Source: Clostridium sp. UBA3947 (GTDB lineage Bacteria > Bacillota > Clostridia > Clostridiales > Clostridiaceae). Taken from it: DNA of 9,761 nucleotides. The stretch covers positions 1-9,761 of the forward strand of contig DGDR01000062.1 in NCBI GenBank assembly GCA_002385545.1. The letters run 5' to 3'. Below, one piece after another: positions 1-6,387 of this stretch. Each line of letters begins with the position of its first letter. Within the stretch, counting starts at the first letter, position 1. The notes under the pieces are model-generated. The model had not been told where the DNA came from. It searched no databases and worked only from the letters and a program-made list of their open reading frames with translations. The translations under genes and the position numbers were made by a program.

Positions 1-1
1 A

Positions 2-901
2 ACATTTATTATAGAACCTATTAATAACTTGAATAAAGACTATGGTAAAGTTAAAGCCCTCAAGGGTTTCTCAGCTACACTTACACAAGGCATCTATGGC
101 CTCTTAGGCCCCAATGGTGCAGGTAAATCAACTCTGATGAATATTATTGCAGACAATTTAAAAGCTGATAAGGGCTCTATTACATTAAATGATGAAGACA
201 TCATATCAATGGGGCACAGGTATCGTGAGATATTGGGATATATGCCCCAGCAGCAGGGTTTATATGATAGCTTTACTGGATACAAATTTCTTGGATATAT
301 GGCGGCTTTAAAAGGTATGGATAAAAAATATGCCTCACAGCGTATAGACGAAGTCCTTGAACTTGTCAACCTTAAGGATGATGCTAGGAAAAAACTTGGT
401 AGTTTTTCTGGGGGAATGAGGCAAAGGATTTTAATAGCCCAAGCTATTTTAAATGATCCCAAAATACTTATTCTTGATGAACCCACAGCTGGCCTTGACC
501 CAAAAGAACGGATAAGAATGCGCAACCAGATATCTGAAATAAGCTTTAACAAGATTGTTATAATCGCAACACATGTAGTATCAGATATTGAATACATAGC
601 AAAAGAAATATTGCTGTTAAAAGACGGAGAGCTAGCAGCTAAGGGGAAGCCTGAAGTATTATTACAGTCCATCAAGGACAAGGTGTTTGAAATACAAGTA
701 TTACCCCAGGAGGTTCAAGGGGTTAACAGAGAGTATCGAATAAGTAGTATACACAAAGAAGACGATATGGTCAGAGCAAGAATAATATCAGATACATTAC
801 CAAATAAGTTTTCCTTTAAGCAGGTAAGACCTACACTTGAGGATCTGTATTTATATACATTTGATGAACGAGGTTACTCATATGAGAATTTATCTATATG
901 A
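2..901 (+). CDS. ABC transporter ATP-binding protein (5' end outside window)
   Basis: This is the nucleotide-binding subunit of an ABC-2 type exporter; it hydrolyses ATP in the cytoplasm to drive the membrane protein encoded next. All ABC signatures are visible in order: Walker A GPNGAGKST (bases ~110-136), Q-loop MPQQQG (~242-259), signature SFSGGMRQR, Walker B ILILDEPTAGLDP and switch histidine in ATHVVSD. A roughly 80-residue C-terminal tail follows, as is usual for drug, bacitracin or lantibiotic-type exporter ATPases. The first in-frame start candidate is TTG at 29, but the frame stays open to the window edge and the codons before it (residues IIEPINNLNKDYG) look like the normal beta strand preceding Walker A, so the true start probably lies just upstream. 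The stop (TGA, 899-901) overlaps the permease start by 20 bases, indicating translational coupling. The substrate cannot be inferred. Confidence 0.93.
   Translation, partial: TFIIEPINNLNKDYGKVKALKGFSATLTQGIYGLLGPNGAGKSTLMNIIADNLKADKGSITLNDEDIISMGHRYREILGYMPQQQGLYDSFTGYKFLGYMAALKGMDKKYASQRIDEVLELVNLKDDARKKLGSFSGGMRQRILIAQAILNDPKILILDEPTAGLDPKERIRMRNQISEISFNKIVIIATHVVSDIEYIAKEILLLKDGELAAKGKPEVLLQSIKDKVFEIQVLPQEVQGVNREYRISSIHKEDDMVRARIISDTLPNKFSFKQVRPTLEDLYLYTFDERGYSYENLSI
870..874 (+). promoter_or_regulatory. Ribosome binding site deciding the permease start
   Basis: GAGGT lies 7 bases before ATG 882, inside the end of the ATPase gene. It supports ATG 882 rather than the longer open frame that begins at TTG 837, which would add 15 residues that are an out-of-frame reading of the ATPase C-terminus. 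Confidence 0.7.
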
Positions 902-2492
902 AATCTACAAACTAATAACCAGAAAGGGTTTTATGTTCATCTTTCTTTTTCTTTTTGCTGTCAATTTGTTTTTAGTTATCCAGAGTACAGAAAGGCAATT
1001 TATAGATTCTATTGCCTACAAAACCTTTTATGAAGATCTATCGGAAATAAACAGTGATAATCTACATGAGTATCTCAGTGAGAAAAAGTTCGAATATACA
1101 GTTTATAACGATATAAATACCTGGGGTTTTATAAATGAGACAAAAGAACATAGCGACAAAGCCTTACCCTATATAAACAATTATAGTAGAAGTAATGATC
1201 TAACTAAATACACATCTTCATTACATACTGAACTAATGCTATATAAAGAAGCGCTAGCACATTTCGAAGCCGTGAATAACTATGATTTATACCTTGAGGG
1301 CATCAGAGCAAGGGCAGAACAGATGCTTAGCGTTTCTATATATGCTAAAAAGGGAACATTCACGCATAAAAATATTATGTTAACACCTACAGCATATGAG
1401 AACTTAAAAGGTAACAAATTAACATTTGACATATCTAAAGGTGTAAATTTTTCAACTGAACAAAAGACCACTGATATAATAGCAATTATACTTGTTTTCA
1501 TAATGAGCACTAGCCTTATTTTACCCGAAAAAGACAAGGACTTATATCAAATTGTTCGTCCTACCAAAAAAGGCAGGTTACAACTTATTAGCTCAAAGAT
1601 TTTTGTCTCCTTTACTTTTTGTATTTTAATAGTAGTACTATTGTATGGTAGCAATATCTTAATATCAGCTTTTAAATATGGTTTAGGAGACTTGTCTAGA
1701 TATATACAGTCAGTTCATGGCTTTATTGGGTCTATACTAGATATGTCAGTGCTACAATACCTATTTACGTTTGCAGCAGTCAAGCTATTAACCCTAACAC
1801 TCGTTTCAGCCATCATTATTATAATTTGCATCAAATCAGGTAGTAATATTATTGTCTATTTATACACCGCTTTGTTGACTGGTCTTTTCGCATTATTGTA
1901 TACAGTTATTCCAGCAACCTCCATATTCAGCTTGTTTAAGCACATTAACATTTTCAGTTTTCTAAATACCAACGAGATATTTAGTGATTACTATAACATT
2001 AATTTTTTTAATGTTCCCTTAAATATTATTAGTACTACATTTGTCGCCCTTTTTCTGACTATTATCCTTACCTATGGCTTATCTATATTAACCTTTGTTA
2101 GACTAAAAAATATGACTCATACTGAGAGCAGAATAAAAGAACTTATCAACAAAATTAGGATAGGTAGAAATAAACTTACAACCAGCTTGTTCAAATACGA
2201 ATTATATAAACTTTTGATAGTCAATAAAGGATTGATTGTTATTGTTTCCCTTATTATAATAGGCACATATACATATAATTCTTATTCTATTCCCTATGAC
2301 GAGTATGATTCAGTATATAAAAATTACATGTTAAAGCTCCAGGGAGAGGTTAACGCTACTACTGATGGTTATATAAAGGAAGAGTACGAGAAATATAGGG
2401 AAATCAGAGAAAGACAAAATGACCTCTATGCCAAATATAATAAAAATGAAATTGATACCATGAGCTTTTCACTAGTAAGTTCCAGTTTATAA
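882..2492 (+). pseudogene. ABC-2 type permease, 5' part of an interrupted double-length gene (536 aa)
   Basis: Membrane subunit partner of the preceding ATPase, starting at ATG 882 with GAGGT upstream. Predicted layout: TM1 at residues 16-33, a large outside-facing domain (~35-195), then hydrophobic segments near 197-214, 240-263, 295-317, 320-343 and 381-405, which is the six-helix ABC-2 pattern. A second copy of the pattern begins at about residue 437: KYELYKLLIVNKG resembles the N-terminal YEIYKLITRKG, followed by TM7 (449-466) and a second charged outer domain. The frame ends at TAA 2490-2492 within that outer domain, but the same frame continues with coding-like sequence to 3260. The full product would be about 792 residues. 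A 536-residue protein carrying one complete six-helix half might still be made. The call of a disrupted gene is inference; a base-calling error would look the same. Confidence 0.75.
2490..2492 (+). other. In-frame TAA splitting the permease gene
   Basis: The codons read SLVSSSL, stop, NDLRPEQ, with no frame change on either side. A single substitution from CAA, GAA, AAA, TAT, TAC or TTA/TCA would create this stop. The context (TAA followed by A) is not a known leaky readthrough context, and UAA is not used for selenocysteine or pyrrolysine. Confidence 0.8.
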
Positions 2493-3260
2493 AATGACCT
2501 CCGTCCTGAACAAGTACTTATAAGCATAGAAGAAAAGGCTGAATATATAAAATTACTTGAAGGTCTTGCAGCAAAACCATGGCTTGTTTATGACACTGGT
2601 TACAATCAACTAACAGGAATAACATACAACAAGGAAGAAATCATATCTATGATTATTTTCCTTATAGCACTGGTTGCTTTGATCTGTCCCGTCTATTCTT
2701 TCGAAAATGGGCTTGGTGTTTCCCCTATACTATTTACTTGTATGAATGGCCGGAATATTTCTTATAAATACCGAGTTATCAGCTCTTGGATTGTTGCAGC
2801 CTTACTATTTGTACTAGCTTCACTACCAAACCTAATAAATATACTACAAGCTTATGGTACTCATGGAATACATGCACCTGTACAAAGCCTAGAAGCATAT
2901 ACCTACCTACCTGTAAAAATCAGCATACTTCAGTATCTAGTAATATTATATGTGGTAAGATTCATCCTTGTAGAAATAATTGTCCTTCTTTTACTCAGCA
3001 TATCTTTATTTTCTAAAAACATTATGAGAGCCCTTCTTTTGGGGACTGGTATATTAGTCGTACCTATGACCCTAAGACTTCTTAGTATAGAAACCTTTAG
3101 ATATATCCTATTTAATCCATTTATCACTGTTTATGAACTATATATTGGGGTAAATTCAACCAGTAAATCACTACTAATTGTGAATGTAGTCTTTGTATTA
3201 GGGGTCACTGTATTTATTATAGCTAATGCATATAAAAAAGTTGCCACAGGAAAAAAATAA
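2493..3260 (+). pseudogene. ABC-2 type permease, 3' part after the in-frame stop
   Basis: This is the same reading frame as the upstream part. Codons 2493-2648 encode a soluble, charged stretch (NDLRPEQ to NKEEIIS) that completes the second outer domain; then come hydrophobic segments starting at 2649 (MIIFLIALVALICPVY), near SSWIVAALLFVLASL, LVILYVVRFILVEIIVLLLL, ALLLGTGILVVPM and LLIVNVVFVLGVTVFII. FENGLGVSPILF followed by NGR matches the cytoplasmic loop of the first half (LPEKDKDLYQI followed by KGR), confirming a tandem-domain permease. An internal restart at ATG 2649 is conceivable, since AAGGAAG lies 11 bases upstream, and would give 203 residues; but it would lack the helix and outer domain of its half, so an independent function is doubtful. 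Stop TAA is at 3258-3260. Confidence 0.72.
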
Positions 3261-3323
3261 GTCTTATCTAGTGGCATTGTAAAGGTCTAATAAGGGTTCT
3301 TTAACTAATCCAAAATATGCTTT

Positions 3324-3836
3324 TCAAATTAAATAATCTAGCGGCTCCCTATTTTTGTAGACCAAATATGAATATTTCAAATCATTTCTGTGAAAGAATG
3401 ACCCTTCCTCTGATATAAGTGTCCAATTAATATCCTTGTCTAGGTTGGGGAAAGTAGTATCTGCTTCGTATGTATTGTGGAACTTGGTAATATAAGCAGT
3501 ATGACAATAGCGTAACAAAGACCTATAGACCTCTCCTCCACCTATTACAAAAATATCATCTCTTTTGTATTTTTTTAGTTCATCAAATAGCTCATCATAA
3601 GAATGCAAAATGATAGAACCCTTTCCATCATAGCTTTTTTGTCTTGTAAGCACAATATTAGTTCGGTAGGGTAAGGGCTTTTGATCTGGAAAAGATTCTA
3701 ATGTCTTACGGCCCATCACTACAATTTTACCTGTAGTCTTTTCCCTAAACTGCTTCATATCAGCAGGAATCCTCTCTAGTAGATTTCCTTTATAACCAAT
3801 ATTCCACTTTTCATCCACAGCAACGATAAGGTTCAT
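3324..3836 (-). CDS. folA: Dihydrofolate reductase
   Basis: Reduces 7,8-dihydrofolate to tetrahydrofolate with NADPH in the cytoplasm, and is the target of trimethoprim. The 170 residues match the usual 160-170. Visible family motifs are the N-terminal strand NLIVAVDEKWNIG, PADMKQF with the catalytic acid Asp26, the NADPH-binding MGRKTLESFP (41-50), and VIGGGEVYR. Residues LLERIPAD stand where many bacterial enzymes have LPWxLPxD, so the conserved Pro-Trp pair before the acid is replaced by Leu-Glu. The gene starts at ATG 3834-3836 with AGGAGG nine bases upstream. It follows thyA by 13 bases and its ribosome site overlaps the thyA stop, so the two are co-transcribed and probably translationally coupled: FolA recycles the dihydrofolate that ThyA produces. 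Confidence 0.96.
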   Translation of the reverse strand: MNLIVAVDEKWNIGYKGNLLERIPADMKQFREKTTGKIVVMGRKTLESFPDQKPLPYRTNIVLTRQKSYDGKGSIILHSYDELFDELKKYKRDDIFVIGGGEVYRSLLRYCHTAYITKFHNTYEADTTFPNLDKDINWTLISEEGSFFHRNDLKYSYLVYKNREPLDYLI

Positions 3837-3845
3837 ATGGGCTAG

Positions 3846-3851
3846 CCTCCT
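3846..3851 (-). promoter_or_regulatory. folA ribosome binding site overlapping the thyA stop codon
   Basis: AGGAGG on the minus strand lies nine bases before the folA ATG. The thyA stop TAG occupies 3850-3852, so ribosomes ending thyA stop directly on the folA site. Confidence 0.8.
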
Positions 3852-4680
3852 ATACAGCTATTGGTATGTTCTTAATTTGTGGCCCATGCTCATAGCCCTC
3901 TAACCTGAAATCCTCAGGAGTAAAATCATAGAAATCCTTTACATCTGGGTTTATTATTAGCTTTGGTGCGTTATACTGTGGTCTACTTATTAGTTCCTTT
4001 ATTATAGGTATATGACGATCATATATATGTGCATCCGCTATAACATGAACTAGTTCTCCTGCTACAAGACCACTTGATATAGCAAACATATGTAAAAGTA
4101 TGGCATACTGACATACATTCCAATTGTTAGCTGGCAATATATCCTGAGACCTCTGGTTTAGTATGGCATTTAACTTGTTTCCTGTAACATTAAAGGTCAT
4201 ACTATAGGCACAAGGGTAAAGATTCATTTCATGTAGATCACTATGGTTGTAAATATTTGTGATTATCCTTCTACTATAGGGGTTATGCTTTAAGTCATAA
4301 AGAACCCTGTCAACCTGGTCAAATTCACCCTCTGGATACTTGTGCTTTACTGACATCTGGTAACCATAAGCCTTGCCTATAGACCCCTTTTCATCCGCCC
4401 ATGCATTCCATATCTTACTATTTAAGTCCTTTATATTATTAGACTTTTTCTGCCATATCCATAATACTTCATCTATTGCCTTGCTCAGCGGTGTTGGCCT
4501 TAGTGTCAGTATGGGGAACTCCTCAGAAAGATCATAGCGGTTTACTACTCCAAACTTTTTAATCGTATGGGCAAAAGTCCCATCCTCCCATTTAGGTCTA
4601 ACCTTCTGTCCCTGTGACGAGAAGCCGTTTTCTATAATATCCTCACACATTTCTATAAAAATTTGATCAGCCTTGCTCAT
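3850..4680 (-). CDS. thyA: Thymidylate synthase, ThyA type
   Basis: Methylates dUMP to dTMP using 5,10-methylenetetrahydrofolate, which is oxidised to dihydrofolate. The 276 residues fit the classical ThyA family, not flavin-dependent ThyX. Visible features: VRPKWEDGTFAHT near residue 27, IDEVLWIWQ (69-77), phosphate-binding arginines in YSRRI (137-138), the catalytic cysteine Cys157 in LYPCAYS, NQRSQD (175-180) with the dUMP-phosphate arginine Arg177, Asn188 in NWNVCQY for pyrimidine recognition, and DAHIYDRH (216-223). The sequence ends in IAV as expected for the C-terminal loop. The ANNWN segment in place of GLPFN is, as I recall, usual in clostridial enzymes. The start at ATG 4678-4680 has AAGGGG ten bases upstream. 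It is the first gene of a two-gene operon with folA. Confidence 0.97.
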   Translation of the reverse strand: MSKADQIFIEMCEDIIENGFSSQGQKVRPKWEDGTFAHTIKKFGVVNRYDLSEEFPILTLRPTPLSKAIDEVLWIWQKKSNNIKDLNSKIWNAWADEKGSIGKAYGYQMSVKHKYPEGEFDQVDRVLYDLKHNPYSRRIITNIYNHSDLHEMNLYPCAYSMTFNVTGNKLNAILNQRSQDILPANNWNVCQYAILLHMFAISSGLVAGELVHVIADAHIYDRHIPIIKELISRPQYNAPKLIINPDVKDFYDFTPEDFRLEGYEHGPQIKNIPIAV

Positions 4681-4716
4681 AATAATACAACCCCTTTATG
4701 CTTCACTTGACTATAT

Positions 4717-4722
4717 ATTATA
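4717..4722 (-). promoter_or_regulatory. Extended -10 promoter for thyA-folA
   Basis: The minus strand reads TGATATAAT, a perfect -10 hexamer TATAAT with the TGn extension that allows a poor -35 box. The only -35-like sequence is TTGGTC (4742-4747), with a long 19-base spacer. Transcription would start about 30 bases before the thyA ATG. No riboswitch or attenuator is evident in the leader. Confidence 0.6.
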
Positions 4723-4781
4723 TCATACTATCTATTTGTAGGACCAAGTATTATGGATAGTCCACCCTTATTACATACTAA

Positions 4782-4813
4782 ATAAAACACCTAGGTCTCT
4801 CTAGGCGTTTTAT
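4782..4813 (-). terminator. Intrinsic terminator after cysK
   Basis: An inverted repeat 4782-4794 / 4801-4813 with a six-base loop (core AAAACGCCTAG / CTAGGTGTTTT on the minus strand) is followed on that strand by the weakly T-rich TTAGTATG. One position pairs as G-U in the minus-strand RNA but would be an A-C mismatch in the plus-strand RNA, which supports a role in ending the cymR-cysK transcript. It lies 17 bases past the cysK stop. Confidence 0.75.
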
Positions 4814-4829
4814 CACTATGGCCACAATA

Positions 4830-5765
4830 TCAGTCTTCTTGGTACAAGGCTGTAGATAAATATCTTTCTCCTGTATCAGGAAGCAGTATTACTATAGTTT
4901 TGCCTTCATACTCAGGACGTTTTGCCAGCTCTACTGCGGCATGCACTGCTGCTCCTGCTGATATGCCTACTAACAAGCCCTCTGCTTTTGATAGGTCTCT
5001 TGAGGCTGTAAAGGCATCATCATTATCAACCTGGACTATCTCATCAATGATTCTAGTATTTAGGACTTCAGGTACAAAACCTGCTCCTATACCCTGTATT
5101 TTATGAGAGCCTGGTTTACCGCCTGATAATACATTTGAGGCTGAAGGTTCTACTGCTATCACCCTTATATTGGGGTTGTTTTCCTTTAGTAGCTCCCCTA
5201 CTCCTGTAATAGTTCCACCAGTGCCTATCCCACTTACAAATGCATCAATCTGGCCCTGTGTATCTCTTAATATTTCTAATGCTGTTGTTTCCCTGTGTAT
5301 TTTAGGATTGGCAGGATTTTTAAACTGTTGGGGTATAAAGGAGTTCTCATGGGCTAAAGCTAGGTCTTCCGCCGCCTTTATTGCACCATTCATACCTTCA
5401 GGTCCAGGTGTCAAGACTAGCTCGGCGCCTAGAGCTTTTAATAGGTTTCTCCTTTCTATACTCATGGTTTCTGGCATAGTTAGTATTAGCCTGTAGCCTC
5501 TAGCTGCTGCTACAGCTGCTAAGGCTATTCCAGTGTTGCCACTGGTGGGTTCGATTATAACTGTATCCTTGTTTATAAGTCCTCTATCCTCTGCATCCTT
5601 TATCATTGCATAGCCTATCCTATCTTTTACACTACCTAAGGGATTGAAATACTCAAGCTTTGCTATTAGCTTAGCCTTTAGGTTTTTATTCTTGCTAAAG
5701 TTGCTTAGTTCTAAAAGGGGTGTATTACCAATAAGATCTGTAATATTTTTTGCAATTTTCATCAT
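4830..5765 (-). CDS. cysK: Cysteine synthase A (O-acetylserine sulfhydrylase)
   Basis: PLP enzyme that makes L-cysteine and acetate from O-acetyl-L-serine and sulfide in the cytoplasm. The 311 residues match CysK. Motifs in order: IGNTPLLEL (12-20), PLGSVKDR with the PLP lysine Lys47, the substrate loop TSGNTG (74-79), the phosphate-binding GIGTGGTITG (179-188), GISAG with Ser269 near the pyridine nitrogen, and PDTGERYLST close to the end. The start ATG 5763-5765 has AAGGAG eight bases upstream; a second ATG follows at once (5760-5762). It lies 30 bases downstream of the CymR-like regulator with no terminator between, so the two form one operon. In B. subtilis CysK also acts as co-repressor with CymR; the pairing here makes the same role plausible (inference). 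Confidence 0.97.
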   Translation of the reverse strand: MMKIAKNITDLIGNTPLLELSNFSKNKNLKAKLIAKLEYFNPLGSVKDRIGYAMIKDAEDRGLINKDTVIIEPTSGNTGIALAAVAAARGYRLILTMPETMSIERRNLLKALGAELVLTPGPEGMNGAIKAAEDLALAHENSFIPQQFKNPANPKIHRETTALEILRDTQGQIDAFVSGIGTGGTITGVGELLKENNPNIRVIAVEPSASNVLSGGKPGSHKIQGIGAGFVPEVLNTRIIDEIVQVDNDDAFTASRDLSKAEGLLVGISAGAAVHAAVELAKRPEYEGKTIVILLPDTGERYLSTALYQED

Positions 5766-5795
5766 TTTAATTTCTCCTTTTTAATTCATTTAAAT

Positions 5796-6233
5796 TTAAA
5801 TATAGTACATATAATTTCCTTCACTTAATTGTTTGTTATATTCGTTAACTAAATCCTCTAGTGTTATTGAATCTACAAAATCATTTATATGTTGATTAAG
5901 CTGATCCCATACCCTTATCCTGACACAGTCTTGGATACTATTAATCCCTTGTTCCTGCTGGTCAGTGACAGTTAGTTCACCCTCTAATGCCCTGAGAATG
6001 TCTCCTACACTAATCTTATCTGGCTTGGTGCTTAAGGAATAACCTCCTTGGGCCCCCTTGATACTGGATATAAGGCCAGCCTTTCTTAGCATAGAAAAAA
6101 CTTGTTCTAGGTAGCTGGCTGAAACTCCTTGCCTTTGGGCAATACTATTTAATGATATATGCAATTCCCTCGAATGAATAGCAAGGTCAAGCATTGCGAT
6201 AAGTCCATACCTACCCTTTGAAGATATTTTCAA
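5796..6233 (-). CDS. cymR: Rrf2-family transcriptional regulator, CymR-like
   Basis: DNA-binding regulator, probably of cysteine and sulfur metabolism. The 145-residue length and the N-terminus MKISSKGRYGL, helix-turn-helix SLNSIAQRQGVSASYLEQ (27-44), IKGAQGGYSL wing (58-67) and ISVGDILRALEG (74-85) are typical of Rrf2. It has only one cysteine (Cys103), so it lacks the three-cysteine Fe-S cluster site of IscR; together with SITLEDLVNEY and the C-terminus YMYYI this resembles B. subtilis CymR, which ends in YMFYI as I recall. The final isoleucine matters because CysK partners dock through a C-terminal Ile. The start is TTG 6231-6233, supported by GGAG ten bases upstream and by the conserved MKIS start. 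It is first in an operon with cysK, and likely autoregulated through a palindrome in the leader. Confidence 0.88.
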   Translation of the reverse strand: MKISSKGRYGLIAMLDLAIHSRELHISLNSIAQRQGVSASYLEQVFSMLRKAGLISSIKGAQGGYSLSTKPDKISVGDILRALEGELTVTDQQEQGINSIQDCVRIRVWDQLNQHINDFVDSITLEDLVNEYNKQLSEGNYMYYI

Positions 6234-6243
6234 TCTAAATCAA

Positions 6244-6247
6244 CTCC
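6244..6247 (-). promoter_or_regulatory. Ribosome binding site for the TTG start of cymR
   Basis: GGAG on the minus strand is ten bases before TTG 6231-6233. No in-frame ATG is available at the conserved MKIS N-terminus, so TTG is the start. Confidence 0.65.
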
Positions 6248-6252
6248 ATTTT

Positions 6253-6269
6253 AATACCTAGTATTCCTA
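6253..6269 (-). promoter_or_regulatory. Candidate operator in the cymR leader
   Basis: The sequence AATACCTAGTATT (6253-6265) is a perfect inverted repeat with 5-base arms and a 3-base centre. The same stretch on the minus strand also contains two direct copies, TAGGAAT (6263-6269) and TAGGTAT (6254-6260), spaced nine bases apart. It sits just downstream of the predicted transcription start, a position suited to repression. Binding by the CymR-like protein is inferred. Confidence 0.45.
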
Positions 6270-6279
6270 TGTGTTTTAT

Positions 6280-6308
6280 ATGATATTCTTATTAAGCTTA
6301 TTTGTCAA
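6280..6308 (-). promoter_or_regulatory. Sigma-A type promoter for cymR-cysK
   Basis: The minus strand has a perfect -35 box TTGACA (6303-6308), a 17-base spacer and the -10 box TATCAT (6280-6285, five of six). The predicted start is near 6273, about 40 bases before the TTG start codon. It is the best-matched promoter in the window, consistent with a gene held in check by a repressor. Confidence 0.75.
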
Positions 6309-6326
6309 TATATTTTTACAAAGTTA

Positions 6327-6360
6327 AATAAAAAAGTGCACCTTTAGATGGGTGCACTTT
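6327..6360 (-). terminator. Intrinsic terminator after the alpha-glucuronidase gene
   Basis: A perfect 10-bp stem AAAGTGCACC / GGTGCACTTT (6351-6360 with 6333-6342) and an 8-base loop are followed on the minus strand by TTTTTTATTT counted from the stem end. It lies 27 bases past the stop codon and separates this gene from the cymR promoter immediately downstream. Confidence 0.88.
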
Positions 6361-6387
6361 AAAAGTGATTCTCTTGTCAAAACCCTG

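Noticed and set aside
94..681. 195-codon open frame on the minus strand opposite the ATPase gene
   Set aside because: It lies wholly antisense to a gene with complete ABC motifs, has no ribosome site and no recognisable protein features; it is a shadow.
837..881. N-terminal extension of the permease from TTG 837
   Set aside because: It would read the ATPase C-terminal codons in another frame and would cover the GAGGT site used by ATG 882.
1280..1537. 85-codon open frame on the minus strand opposite the permease gene
   Set aside because: Antisense to a clear membrane protein, with no start signals or family motifs.
2478..2520. Frameshift or programmed recoding as the cause of the split permease
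   Set aside because: Both parts are in the same frame, so no shift is needed; UAA is not decoded as selenocysteine or pyrrolysine, and no recoding signal is evident.
3261..3323. Possible terminator between the convergent permease and folA genes
   Set aside because: No inverted repeat with a T-run could be found in these 63 bases, unlike at the other gene ends.
4683..4781. T-box-like AGGGTGG in the region upstream of thyA
   Set aside because: The AGGGTGG (minus strand near 4764-4772) lacks the following T-box bases, specifier stem and antiterminator, lies upstream of the predicted -10 so it would not be transcribed, and thyA is not an amino-acid gene.
4900..5496. Two plus-strand open frames (4900-5106 and 5170-5496) opposite cysK
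   Set aside because: Antisense shadows of a fully conserved cysK, with no ribosome sites.
5796..6233. Rrf2 protein as an IscR-type iron-sulfur regulator
   Set aside because: Only one cysteine (Cys103) is present, where IscR needs three; the neighbour is cysK rather than a cysteine desulfurase or scaffold gene.
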